DNA of 64,000 nucleotides from Isoetes taiwanensis (GCA_021234155.1 JAJEKV010000206.1:312001-376000), one strand, 5' to 3'; counted from the first letter of the stretch, positions 1 to 11,726 are shown. Program-made: numbers and translations. The notes: a model not told the origin generated them from the letters alone.

Positions 1-768
1 GGGGCCATAAAGTGTACATGATTTATAGTATTTTATTTATTGTATTCATCATATTGATCATTGTCTTTGCTTTTTATCACCATAGCATTGATATACTTTC
101 AAAGCTGCGTGGGCGATCATGAATCTTTGGTGGAGGTATGTTAACCGCTTGTGAAAACTTTACAATATATAACGACCGAAGTTTCCAACATACATGAAAC
201 TTCGTTATTTTTCTTGACTAATGTAAATGACATGGAACATGTTTGCTTTTTTATATTTCAAACATATTTAAAAGGTATCTGGTATTATTCGAAGCTCATT
301 GGAAAATCTCCCAGATGGAGAGGAGTGCCAAAATCCTCCAGCAATTGGATTACGAAGTAAAAACCAATGCATAAGATGTAAACACATGATTTGTGAAGAT
401 GAAAACTATGGTCGGTTCTTTTCTTATTGTTGCAAAATATGCAATTATGAATGCCAAATTGTTACTGTAGCAAATTGGATGTCATGGTGGCTTAATATTA
501 GGACTTTGAGAAGAATGGAAAATATCTGAATGCCATGTATATATAGAGTGTTAGGAAATTCTTAAGCGGCTTATTGACTGTTTTGAGAAAAATGGGTAAT
601 ACTTGAATGCCATATATATAAGAATGCATACATGCAATCATCAATTGAATCTATTTGCCATGGAAATAATTTGTTTGTCTTCGTGTTTTAAATGTCTTAC
701 ATGTTCTTATGTTTGTTTTTTTTTAGGGCCCGAAGGGCCCAAAATTTTTTTTAGTATAATAACCAACA
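1..768. other. Non-coding A/T-rich stretch, no gene recognised
   Basis: I find no gene I can name here. A 76-codon plus-strand reading frame at 299-529 encodes a cysteine-rich peptide with CIRC, YCCKIC and CNYEC clusters. It matches no family I recognise and has no visible splice context. A short GGGCCC-GAA-GGGCCC palindrome lies at about 726-740, just left of the inverted repeat. Confidence 0.4.
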
Positions 769-1199
769 CATAACTACCATTGACATTAATAAACATAACC
801 ATTGGATCCAACACATCTAAATTAAAATCCCCCTTAAACCCCCTTTGGTTTGGGTGCATATTCACACGGGGGGTGACGTAGGGCAGCGAGAGCCCTCATA
901 TTTGTATTTTGCACGTACGAAATCAACACCATAAAGTATTCCAGTTGAAATCTTATAGTATTTTGCGAATCTTATTATACAGTATAGCAAATCTTGTACT
1001 TGCATACCCCACAAATGAGGAACTTTACGTACGGTGTAGATTAAGGAATAAGGGGCGAATATGCCTATCCAACAGCTCTCGATGCCCGGAGTCACCCCCC
1101 GTGTGAATATGCACCCAAACCAAAGGGGGTTTAAGGGGGATTTTAATTTAGATGTGTTGGATCCAATGGTTATGTTTATTAATGTCAATGGTAGTTATG
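769..1199. repeat. Large inverted repeat with 109-bp perfect arms
   Basis: Positions 769-877 and 1091-1199 are exact reverse complements over 109 bp, separated by a 213-bp spacer. Beyond the perfect arms the inner flanks still pair imperfectly for about 20 nt (GGGCAGCGAGAGC against GGGCATCGAGAGC). The right arm ends about ten bases before a copia gag fragment. No clear target-site duplication is visible outside the arms. It could be a foldback or MITE-like insertion or a recent inverted duplication. An RNA from either strand would form a very stable hairpin. Reading frames across it (for example 862-1188 minus) are by-products of the symmetry. Confidence 0.92.
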
Positions 1200-1209
1200 A
1201 AATAAAATA

Positions 1210-1545
1210 TTGACTGATGATTATGATGAGAATGTTGAAGTTTTATATGCAGATCGATCCAAGTATAAGGGCAGCAGTTCAAAGCAAAAGGGGAACATAG
1301 GTTCCTGTTATCATTGCAAGGCTCATGGTCACTTGAAAGCAGACTGTCCCAAACTTAAGAATTTGGAGTGTTTCAACTGTGGTGGCAAAGGACACTTTGC
1401 AAATAGATGCTCTAGCAGCAGGGGAAAAAGGGAAAAACCTAGCAGAGGAAGAGGAAAGCAAGGGCAAGGGAGAGGTGCTGGCAGACAAGAAGCAGCAGTT
1501 AACTTGACTCAAGAAACTGAAGAAGAAAGCAGTGAGGCATGCTGA
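1210..1545 (+). pseudogene. copia Gag C-terminal fragment with two CCHC zinc knuckles
   Basis: The 111-codon frame carries two retroviral-type zinc knuckles, CYHCKAHGHLKADC and CFNCGGKGHFANRC, both fitting CX2CX4HX4C. A Lys/Arg/Gly-rich stretch (about residues 78-95) and an acidic tail follow. In copia elements this arrangement lies at the C-terminus of Gag, where the knuckles bind the element's RNA. The frame stops at 1545, where a Gag-Pol polyprotein would normally continue into protease. The N-terminal capsid part is lost to the left. The annotated Met is simply the first one in the surviving frame, not a true start. Confidence 0.85.
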
Positions 1546-1643
1546 GGTATGTAATGATATTTTGAATATTTCCAATAAGAAATCTAATGATGCAAATAAT
1601 CTGCTGATCCTAGATAGTCTGGAGCAGAAGAATACTTAATGAA

Positions 1644-1922
1644 TTGGGAATGTGTCAAAAAGATCCATTGAAGTTGTATTCTGATAGTCAATGTTGCATT
1701 GCCATGACCAAAAATCCTATATTTCATGAGAGAACCAAGCATATTGAATTGGAAGCACATTTTATCAGAGATCTTGTAAGCAAAAATATCATTCAAGTTC
1801 AGTATGTTCATACAGATCAGCAGCTAGCAGACATCCTCACAAAACCATTGGCAGATTCCAAGTTTAGTCAATTGAGAAGGTTAATAAGTTGCAGAGATTA
1901 TAATGAGAAGGAAGAAGATTGA
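1644..1922 (+). pseudogene. copia RNase H C-terminal fragment
   Basis: The peptide contains YSDSQCCIAMTKNPIFHERT, KHIELEAHFIRD and the terminal block QQLADILTKPL, the hallmarks of the end of Ty1/copia pol (RNase H). In intact elements RNase H degrades the RNA of the RNA-DNA hybrid during reverse transcription. Only the last roughly 90 residues survive, joined to the gag remnant by a deletion of most of pol. The stop codon at 1920-1922 is the natural end of the polyprotein, and a non-coding spacer of about 260 bp leads to the polypurine tract. Confidence 0.88.
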
Positions 1923-2104
1923 ATTCATGTTAGCTGAGTTAAAATTCAATCACTTGATAATGTTGACAGGCTGCAAGCACTATAAATTGCTGAAGTTGTG
2001 TTCATGCTATAATAAGTGTTTATGATTTAAGAACAGCTATCATACAGTGAAATCAGGAAGCACATCAGAGAAAAACGTGTTGACAAGGTTAATAGATTGC
2101 AGGC

Positions 2105-2212
2105 ATTATAATATGACAGAAGATGTTGAATTTTAGTTCATATTATAATAGGTTGCAGACATTATAATATGAAGGGAGAATGTTGAAGTTTAGTTCATAT
2201 TATAATATGGTT
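2105..2212 (+). repeat. Short direct duplication over the polypurine tract and LTR start
   Basis: A roughly 50-bp segment is present twice. GATTGCAGGCATTATAATA is followed by ATGTTGAATTTTAGTTCATA near 2128, and a close copy runs GGTTGCAGACATTATAATA then ATGTTGAAGTTTAGTTCATA near 2180. Only the second copy has the clean purine tract, so it marks the real LTR border. Confidence 0.6.
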
Positions 2213-2790
2213 ACATGATCTTAGAACCTATATCATGGAGTGATGCCAGAAAGCTTATCAGAGCAAATGGTCTATACATCAAAGATAATGTGCAGCCATC
2301 AGAATCTGTACAGAGGGCACTAGGGTATTGCTATAGTTCTTAAGTTAACCTAAGCAGAAAAATCAAAGGTTAACTATATTGCTTGGATATTTAAGTTTTA
2401 ATGGTCAAACCCTTAAGCTTTATAAACCATAAGTTCAATGGTTGAGAAATATGGGATATTTCGGTCGAATAACAGATTGACAAGATCGAACTTTCAAATT
2501 AGCATGAAGCAAAGCGGTCGAGCTTTTTCCGTGACGATTCCGAAAGGATTGGTGCCGAATCCTATAAAACAAGATGTATAATCAGAAGCCACATGAGCAT
2601 TGTAATTGTAAGTCTGTCGGATTCATCAATAAAGGTGAATGCCCGAGTTCTCGGGGTTAAGTTAGTGCAATACTTAGAGCCATTGTCTAAGATTATATTA
2701 TCTAAGGTTCTAATGTTGTTTTAAGATATTTGAATATTGTATTGCATCTAAAGTATTTGATAGCTAGACATTTGCTTAAAGATCCTAACA
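2181..2790 (+). repeat. 3' LTR of the copia remnant
   Basis: The LTR starts TGTTGAAG after the purine tract and is best closed at GATCCTAACA (2790), giving TG...CA ends with a short TGTTR/YAACA inverted repeat and a length of 610 bp. A promoter-like CCTATAAAAC lies at about 2562, followed by TGTATAATCAG, a reasonable TATA box for U3. The right border is inferred from the terminal dinucleotide only, as no second LTR is available for comparison. Confidence 0.7.
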
Positions 2791-3562
2791 ATTAATACTT
2801 AGCAGAACCTATTACTAGGCATTCTTGACTTGATACTCCGATCCTCGACCTTCCTTTTTTCCACTTGAGAGTATAACTAGTCCAATCTCCCCATGTTGTA
2901 ACCATATTATTAAGTTGGGACTATTGAAACAATTCTTTAATTTTTACCTTCTAGCATGCATGTGTTTAAAAATCATTCATTGGAACCTTAGGATCCAAGG
3001 ATACCTTTATATCATTTATTATATTGGAACTCAACTGTCTTTTGGGATGCTTAGCTAAGGCTATAGAATTGTGTTGTTAGTGTTTTCACTATGGAATAAT
3101 GTATGGTGGAACAACCATTAACATGTCCAAATAGAGATTTTAATGGCTTAATTGAATAAGGCATGATGGAAAGAAAAGCTAGCAAATTAAAGTTACGAAC
3201 ATAGAAACGTTTGGTTGTTGTTTGAACCACTTAGAGAGATAGAAGTAAATGGTAAATCCTAATTTTACCCTGATTTATTAGATCTTTGAACCTATGTTAA
3301 ATGATGGAATAACTCAATAAGCTAGTTGGCTGAGTTCGTTAGTTAACGTTATCTTTTAGTTCTGCAGGACATTGAGATTGTCTTGTATGAATTTAATATG
3401 GGGAATAGCCAAAACGCAAACTAGAGCACCTCCATGAGAATGTCAATTTCTCTAATCTCAAATGATGTTTATGAATTGGTGCAAGATAATTTATGATGGT
3501 ATGACTATGTTGGTGATGTATGATGCTTGTAGAGTGAGGCTTAGCGTATCTCATATACCTTG
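2791..3562. other. Intergenic, no gene seen
   Basis: This is A/T-rich sequence without a long reading frame, RNA gene or recognisable transposon domain. It may include decayed LTR sequence belonging to the tRNA-Pro-primed LTR end that follows. Confidence 0.4.
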
Positions 3563-3697
3563 AGACTTGCTTCGGTCCTTGTCGTTAGCTTCTTGAGTTT
3601 GGCTTAGTTACGTTGACAAGGCTAACATCTTTTGGAGGGGAATTGCGAGAATCGAACTCTCGATCTCTTGCACCCAAAGCAAGAATCAAGCCACTAG
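3563..3697 (+). mobile_element. LTR 3' end followed by an extended tRNA-Pro complement
   Basis: The end of an LTR (GGCTAACA, last base 3627) is followed after five bases by TGGAGGGGAATTGCGAGAAT at 3633. This is the complement of the 3' end of tRNA-Pro including CCA, i.e. a primer-binding site. The match does not stop after about 18 bases. It continues through the T-arm, variable loop, anticodon arm (anticodon TGG, minus-strand reading at 3676-3674) and D-stem to 3697, 65 nt in all. The tRNA's 5' acceptor strand is absent. Because plants add CCA after transcription, a templated CCA argues for origin from a mature tRNA. About 65 bp of the LTR end match a second copy at 5167. Confidence 0.7.
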
Positions 3698-3824
3698 CAA
3701 GAATATTATGTGTTTTATCTTGACTATTTATATATTGTGCGTAAACCTGTGAAATGTATGGATCAATGAAGAATTATATGAGTGTAATGTAGAGAAAATG
3801 TAAGAAATATGCAAATATTTTGGA

Positions 3825-4870
3825 GAAGAAGAAGAAGAAGATTTTTAACGTCCACGGAAACCCAATCGGGTTATGGGACCAGTACATGAAAGAGGGGCAT
3901 AAGCCCAAACAAGAGCTCGGGGACAAAGCCCCATCACAGAAGCCTAAATTAGTATATATACATGCTGAGGGCAAGTGCCCAAACTAAATGAAAGCTATTT
4001 GTTCTGATCATATGGTACTGCTGCTGCTGAGAGACCATAGACATAGCCTGTCCACGGATTAGAAGGCCAATGGTCTAGGATAATTGCTGCTCCTCCTCAG
4101 TATACCGCCCATTTCTTGTGTTGACGAGCTTCCCTAACCTTGCACAACTCATTCCGGCGATTGCATAGCTGCATGGGAGAAAGATCTTCCTGTAATGAAA
4201 AAGTAGTGCCCCTCAAATAATTTCCGTGCTGAAGAACACCGAGACGACTCAACATATCCCGAAAGTGAATTAGAAGGTGTCGAGGTCGATCAGGATGCGC
4301 AGCCCCCACCCTAGCTGCAGACACCAGTCCAATAGCTGGGACATGCATAACCTCACAGAAGAATTGCTTACCGACCTCCAAATCCGTCTGACCCTCAGTG
4401 TCTGCCTTCTCTACCCCTATGATACGTAAATTCAAAGCTCGGTCTTGTGCGTCCGGGGCTGGTTCTGCAACCAAATAGCATGGCCCCTCCTCCTGCTGTG
4501 TATCCGTCCCCTCATGTACCTCGGTGCAATGCAGCGGTGTGAACATATAAATTTGTAACGGACACTAGCATCGCCATTACATGACGGCACATGAAATGGA
4601 TCTTGATCAGATATACTAGCATCGGTCTAATGGCCCATCAAGAGCGGCCGATGAGTCTGTGAACCTGAGTGCTTCAAAATAGTGGCGTAAAGCAGATGAA
4701 GAAGGTCATACATGTAGGTCCGCTCAACAAAGACCTCCCGCCCGTTAAAATATCCCTTGCCCCAAAACTGTGTGATCATATCCTGGTCCGATTCCAACTC
4801 GAAGCAAGAGGCCACACGATGCTGAATATCGAGCAACTCGTCATGCGTCATATGGTGTTTATATTGCATT
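3825..4870 (-). mobile_element. LINE fragment with (TTC)n tail, ORF1 but no ORF2
   Basis: Read on the minus strand, the segment runs from ORF1-like sequence (4869-4097) into a 3' region with repeated GGGCTT...CCC blocks and ends in five TTC units (3841-3825). ORF2 (endonuclease and reverse transcriptase) is absent between ORF1 and the tail, so the copy is internally deleted. The TTC tail in place of poly(A) parallels the (TC)n tails of the LINE array at 16-26 kb. The 5' limit is uncertain; 4870 is where coding similarity fades. Confidence 0.65.
4097..4546 (-). pseudogene. LINE ORF1 protein, C-terminal half
   Basis: The frame contains ALNLRIIGVEKADTEGQ, then SAARVG, RHLLIHFRDMLSRLGVL and LRGTTFSLQEDLSPMQ, ending in a basic RRNELCKVREARQHKKW. 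This order (an RRM-like 'LNLRIVG' strand, a central 'vkF' strand and a basic C-terminal domain with 'seDLtp.q') is that of the nucleic-acid-binding ORF1p of L1/Tx1-type LINEs. It corresponds to ALNLRFVGMPEEAGEN in the LINE at 23.6-25.0 kb, though the two are well diverged. The N-terminal coiled coil is not preserved in frame. A second frame (4869-4627, starting MQYKHHMTHDELLDIQ) lies upstream on the same strand and may be more of the same element; I do not recognise it. Confidence 0.7.
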
Positions 4871-5166
4871 AAAGTGGAACTTATGGACTTGAAGGAGTAT
4901 TAAAGTCCTTATGGAAATATTTTTAATGGTTGATATTTTGATGATGTGTCGAAATCTAGAGGAGCATGGCAGTTGCAAAGGAGTTTAGATGGCCTAGATT
5001 TAATGTTGAGATGGCAAAATCTAGTGAACTTATGGTAGTTAGAATTTAGATCTAACGTTGTGATTTGCCTAGATCTATTGGCTAGGATTAAGTTTTCTAT
5101 AAGTTAGCCAGAATTCGTGTAGAAGAGAGGCCCAATTTTGGAAGATGACATCTGGGCAAAGTTCTT

Positions 5167-5255
5167 GAAATTCGGTTCTTGTTATTAGCTCTTAGTCTTG
5201 AGTTTGGCTTAGTTACGTTGATAAAGCTAACATGTTTTGGGGGGCATTCCGAGAA
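5167..5255 (+). mobile_element. LTR 3' end with tRNA-Pro primer-binding site
   Basis: GAGTTTGGCTTAGTTACGTT and the terminal GCTAACA (last base 5232) repeat the LTR end at 3563-3627. Five bases later TGGGGGGCATTCCGAGA (5238-5254) is complementary to the 3' end of plant tRNA-Pro with CCA. Here the match ends after 17 bases, the normal size for a primer-binding site. The rest of the element was not found, and the LTR's 5' part is not alignable with the first copy, so both are remnants. Confidence 0.65.
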
Positions 5256-7622
5256 AGCAACATTTTGCTAGCATAATCAATTATATGTTTAGAAGATCAA
5301 GATGATGGTGGTACTAGGATATGATGCAATGTGTATCTATGAAAATGTGTATCTACGAAAACGTGTATCTAATGAAATATCATTTCAATTGCAAGTCGTG
5401 CATTGGCCAAAAATAGCAGCATTCTATCAGCATGTTATCTTCAAACAAATTGCCCCATGGCATGCAGATCAAAAGCAAAAGATTTAATTATGAGGTATGG
5501 ATCCGGTTTTTTGAATGCAAGATAGTTCTGAATGAAAAGGCTTCTATTTCTTGTGTGCCTGGCCAACACAATTAAATGGAATGACAGAGTGCTTGCTTTA
5601 AAATTGCTTTTGTCCCATTGCCTGATCCATATAAAACCAATAAAAATACCCTGCGTAGTTTTCTTGAGAAGTCCTACATTCTGCTAGACTCCTTTGAGTG
5701 GAAGAGAAATATAACTAAGGGCAAGAACAAATTTAATTCATCCACCATGTTGCCTTCTGCCATTACCCTTCCACCATATCTCCTTTGATTGAGAAACATT
5801 CAAAAAATCATCTGTTCTTCGGTTTTACATTGCTACATAGGCCCATGTCATTTCCGTTTTGCTCTTTCAAAGCCATGCCGTATTGCTATTAGCTTCAAAA
5901 ATGATTCGGCCCATGCTCTCTCCTTGTGGACCTTTGCTAGGTGCTCTGTGCTGAACAGAAAGAGGAAGCCAGGAAGAACATTCGACTTATTTGCTTGAAA
6001 AGTTGCTGACGGCCAGAAGCAGAATAAAATAATTGCATCGCCATCTCTATCTCCATTCGATGGACCTGCACGACAAAATATGAAGCCTTAATCATCTACC
6101 ACAACCGCCATTTCTTTGCCCTAGTTCTCCCTTCTGCCTTATCCAAGAGCCGCTGAAACGGTCGCCTGCACGCAGAGAAGAAGAGAAAAAAAAAGTAGCA
6201 AAAAGCACACCAGAAGGCTTTATCAAAGTCACAAGAAGGTCAAATTAAATTGGTGCTAATGATTATTTTTTGGTCTTGCTTTGACACATCATAGTACTTT
6301 ATTCTCCCTATGGCTGAATATATGCAATTAGTTTAGTTGTTTGTCCACCATTGTTTCGGCTATTTAATACGCAGTTTCATTTGTAATGCTTACATAGAGT
6401 AACCATCTATCCATAATTATGACACGTTTGTTGCATAGATGATTTGAGACTTTTTCCATCATTAGGATATTTTGTTGTTTGTCACCTTGCTAAAAAAAAC
6501 TTTGTTAAATTGTTTTTCCACCATCTTAGAAACATTCTCATGATAGGAGGATAAATATTCATAACTGTCATGAGTAAATGTTAATAAAAGAATTATGCAA
6601 CTAATAAGGAGATAAAAAAACATCTGCAGTAGACAATAAGCCCATTTCTGAAGAGTGACCGGGGGAGAGAAGAAGAAACAAAAAAGAATTTATCAAAGTG
6701 CTTCGCCTAAGTAACCTTTTACAGGCTCAAGCTTCCAAACCCTCGTAGGAGCCTAACATCGAAAAAAGTGCCATCACATATTTAGAGTCTGAAGAAAGTC
6801 TCATATGAGGATGTTCAGCACTGCACTGGCTCTCTGGAACATAATGAAGATCATGGGAATAAATATATAATGATAAGCATGGCTTAAATAATGATATCCA
6901 ATTGCCAGTGTCCCATTTTCGCAATTTCAATTGTCCGCAAGACAAAGCCACCCTTTCATCATTTATTTCTAAGGATAGTAAGCCAGAGATAGTGACGAAG
7001 GAACTATTTCTGTGGCAATTTAAATATTCACTCATGGAAGCCTGGATAAGCCAACAACGTTTTGGGTACTTGGTAAAGCGGATAGAAACAAGGCAAAAGA
7101 AAAACTTGGGTACAATGTTGAAGTTGAGTGCAAAGTAATGCTGCATCAAGAAAAGATGCTCCCCTCCTTCATCTAAAAAGATTTTCTATGTAGCATGTTG
7201 GCAGGTCGTTAATTGACCCTTGCGACCCACTCAAATATGTAACAGGACGAAGCTTTAGCTTTTTTTTTACGAAAGTCATTTATCATACTGCGGAAGACAA
7301 CTGGATAGAAACGACATGTCAGCACATAGAAAAGGTTCAAAAGAAACATAAATAAGCATTTTCGTACCTACACAATTAGCTGCTCCATTTCGCACTCGAG
7401 CAAGTGGATGTGGAAACTCACTTGTCGGGCTATCAGAATAAAAAGTTCAATAAGATACTAAAAAGGAGGCAATCAGAGACACTTGTCGGGCTATTCTAAA
7501 ACTGTTCTTAGACATTATTTCTAGCATATGCATCCTAGCAAAAGGATGTTTCATGGTATTTTCTTACCTTTATGAAACTGCCTTTTCCTTCAACATTGTA
7601 TGCTTTTGAATTCAACAACATT
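5256..7622. other. Intergenic, no identifiable gene
   Basis: Short reading frames here (for example 5302-5487, 5789-5998, 6902-7138 plus and 7149-6727 minus) show no domain I recognise. The block CACTTGTCGGGCTAT occurs twice within about 70 bp near 7420 and 7485. Unrecognised exons of the TRS120/SNX2-type fragments that follow could extend into the right part (6.7-7.6 kb), but I cannot demonstrate it. Confidence 0.35.
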
Positions 7623-7841
7623 ATCTAAAGTGCAGTAGTTGCTGCCCAGCGGCTTTCTTGTTGCTGATAAAGTTGTGCTACTTCACGTGAAAAGAACGCT
7701 GACTTCCGTTCATAGCCAATGGAACCAAATATACGTGCAACTTCAACATATAGCACCACTTTATCAGTTACATCAGCTACACCCTTTGTACCTTCCACTG
7801 TGTTTGTTAACAAATCTATAACCTCTTTGGCCACTTCTTTC
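7623..7841 (-). pseudogene. TRS120: TRS120 (TRAPP II subunit) exon fragment
   Basis: The translation includes KEVAKEVIDLLTNTVEGTKG, DKVVLYVEVARIFGSIGY and ERKSAFFSREVAQLYQQQES. These match the conserved mid-region of plant TRS120, the TRAPP II subunit acting in Golgi/post-Golgi vesicle tethering and cytokinesis. The exon has a good 3' splice site (minus-strand TTGCAG, AG at 7843-7842). At the other end the expected ...ALQ plus GT donor reads ALTAG-ATAATG, i.e. a stop and a lost donor, two changes that could each be C-to-T transitions. TRS120 is normally over 1,000 residues; only about 70 remain and no other exon is seen, so this is a captured or decayed fragment. A solo LTR lies about 25 bp upstream in the flanking intron sequence. 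Confidence 0.85.
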
Positions 7842-7868
7842 CTGCAATCAGCAATGCCATGTCAAACC

Positions 7869-8463
7869 TGTTTGGGGTCTGGGTTCGGGGACTCCTGCAA
7901 GACAGCCCTCTGTGAGGACCCTTGGATCTAACAGGAGAATCCGGGGGGACTATGTCACGCGGGATTTGCAAGAAAAGAACAAGAAGAAGAAAACGGAACA
8001 GAAAAGAACAATGAGAGGAAAATGATATGCTTCCTTGATATCACTGATGAACATACATGAGCTCTCGCAATTGAGAGAAGACTGAAAAGAGACAAGACTC
8101 AAAACTCATCTAGCCCTCATATGCTAGCTCTACTCATATATATAGTACAATGGCCTCTGGCCCAATATAGACACTCGGACTGATCTCGGTGCCGACTCCT
8201 GGAAGGAGGCCTGATTTGCAGTAATGTTGGCGGTGCCTCTTGAAATGCCTAGAATCACGCTGACGCTGACACGGGCGGTGACGGGTCATCACTTGTCTGA
8301 GCGGCGCCTCTTGTTGACGGACGCAGGCTTTGACTGTGTGGTCTGCTGCTTGGTCTTCTGCTGAGCCTTTGATGGCTGACCCATGCCTGTCTGTGGATCC
8401 TTGAGCTTGACCTGGTCCGTCGTATGCATGAATAGTCCTGAACCAGGAGGCACAGGACTAACA
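7869..8463 (-). mobile_element. Solo LTR of the Athila/Tat-like gypsy family, TSD AAACC
   Basis: The segment is the reverse complement of an LTR related along its full length to the LTR at 53234-53814 and to the partial one at 63719. It has TGTTAG...CAAACA ends read on the minus strand. It is bounded by a perfect 5-bp target-site duplication, AAACC at 7864-7868 and 8464-8468. No internal region or second LTR is present, so it is a solo LTR left by recombination between two LTRs. Reading frames inside it (for example 8591-8289 minus) are not genes. It is 595 bp against 581 bp for the full-element copy. Confidence 0.9.
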
Positions 8464-8468
8464 AAACC

Positions 8469-9183
8469 GAATATGCAGTTCACGTGAACATAAAGAGTAC
8501 TTTTTGCCGGTTCTAGGCTATTTTTTCTTAGACAAAATTTATTTTTGCCGGTTCTTCTTAAACAAAATTTGTCAATATATTTGATTAGCACTTTAGGATC
8601 CTTTGCTCAAGGATACAGAAGCAAACTTAAGTACTTCAGGAGGGCTGGGTAGTTAGTATTGTCCATAAGTGGTTTTAATAACGTTCTAACAAGAAGCACG
8701 AGACATTGGAGCTTGATGAATCACTCCTTCAGCGAATACCAAAACAATATGTGCTTGCTCCGTGACTTATTAAATAACAAAGTTAAAAGTGCTGCTGCTA
8801 TCATTGGCCGTATTTGCTTGGTGTAGCAATGAATCAATTTGAAAGCAAGGAACCAGGACTTCAGCCTGCTCAAACAGAGATGAGAGAAGGACAAGCTACC
8901 AATAAGAAGTAATCTTCAGTTTTTAGATACCAATGACGAAATTTGTGAATGTAATTTCCATGTTAACAAGGAATCATAACAGTCTGGCATGCAAAGGCCA
9001 CAAAGCACACATTATTCTCTACATAAATTTTCCATGCCACTTCACGTAGCTGTCCTTGCAACTTTTTACTGAGCTTTGCTTTAATATTGAGTTTAAGGAA
9101 GAAAAAGAATGGTACAATGCAAACAGTTAAGTGAAGAATGTTAACTACAAAATTACAAATGATATGACATGAAGCCAAATTAC
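8469..9183 (-). other. Probable intron-like spacer between SNX2 and TRS120 fragments
   Basis: There is no coding similarity on either strand. It lies between the 5' splice site of the SNX2-like exon (GT at 9183-9182) and the solo LTR. It may be intron sequence of either parent gene or the joint between the two captured fragments. Confidence 0.35.
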
Positions 9184-9590
9184 CTGCAGTTCTTGCTTAA
9201 GATCCTGCAATTTTTCCTTTCTTTCAATAAATTCCTTGTCCTCTTCGATAACATGAGGTTTTGCTCCACCCCAGTCATTTGTAACTGACTGCTTAAGTTC
9301 CCTAAGCATTCTGAAGAGATCTCTACCACCCTCAGCAGGCAATGTTGCTTCCTGTGGCACAAGGATGCTGATATTTCCATCGCCAAATAATTGACATGGA
9401 AGTTTTACAGCTCCATCCAGCCTCATCCAATGATGGTTGGAGAGGAAGCTTTCCCTGTGATTGAAGAAATAATATAAGCTCCTTACCTTTCATTAGTATA
9501 GGATGCCCTGCAAGCCTATGCAAGTACCTTCCAACGAAGATTAAGTGCTTGCCATTTCTCGTCTGATTTTGTGACACCTGATAGCATAGC
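9184..9590 (-). pseudogene. SNX2: Sorting nexin 2 (SNX2) exon fragment
   Basis: Two overlapping minus-strand frames carry RYLHRLAGHPILMKGKELIL, FLQSQGKLPLQPSL and then RLDGAVKLPCQLFGDGNISI, RMLRELKQSVTNDWGGAKPH and EDKEFIERKEKLQDLKQELQ. This is the end of the PX domain and the start of the BAR-domain linker of plant SNX2A/SNX2B, endosomal sorting nexins that bind phosphoinositide. The switch between frames at about 9415-9425 (SLDEA against RLDGA) is a frameshift that removes a few residues, so the copy is broken. The right-hand exon end has an intact donor, CTGCAG|GTAATT (GT at 9183-9182). The first PX half and the rest of the BAR domain are absent. Confidence 0.85.

Positions 9591-11726
<2,136 letters not shown>

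Larger units (their letters stand above)
1200..2790 (+). mobile_element. Ty1/copia retrotransposon remnant, internally deleted
   Basis: Only the two ends of the coding region remain: a gag zinc-knuckle segment at 1210-1545 and the C-terminus of copia RNase H at 1644-1922. Protease, integrase and reverse transcriptase are missing from the roughly 100 bp between them. A purine-rich tract GAAGGGAGAA at 2171-2180 sits directly before the 3' LTR, which starts TGTTGAAG at 2181. No 5' LTR is seen, because the left side is replaced by the inverted repeat. The element cannot move on its own. Confidence 0.85.

Noticed and set aside
862-1188. 108-codon minus-strand frame across the inverted repeat and an overlapping plus-strand frame
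   Set aside because: Both end in the same residues because the arms are symmetric; no domain and no coding bias.
3633-3697. Functional tRNA-Pro gene on the minus strand
   Set aside because: The 5' acceptor strand is missing, CCA is templated and an LTR end adjoins at primer-site distance, so it is a primer-derived copy.
7623-7841. A working TRS120 gene
   Set aside because: Only one exon is present, its donor is lost and a stop replaces the last codon; no further exons found on the strand.
8289-8591. Lysine-rich 100-codon frame (KLKDPQTGMGQPSKAQQKTK)
   Set aside because: It lies mostly inside the solo LTR; the same phrases are non-coding in the other LTR copies.
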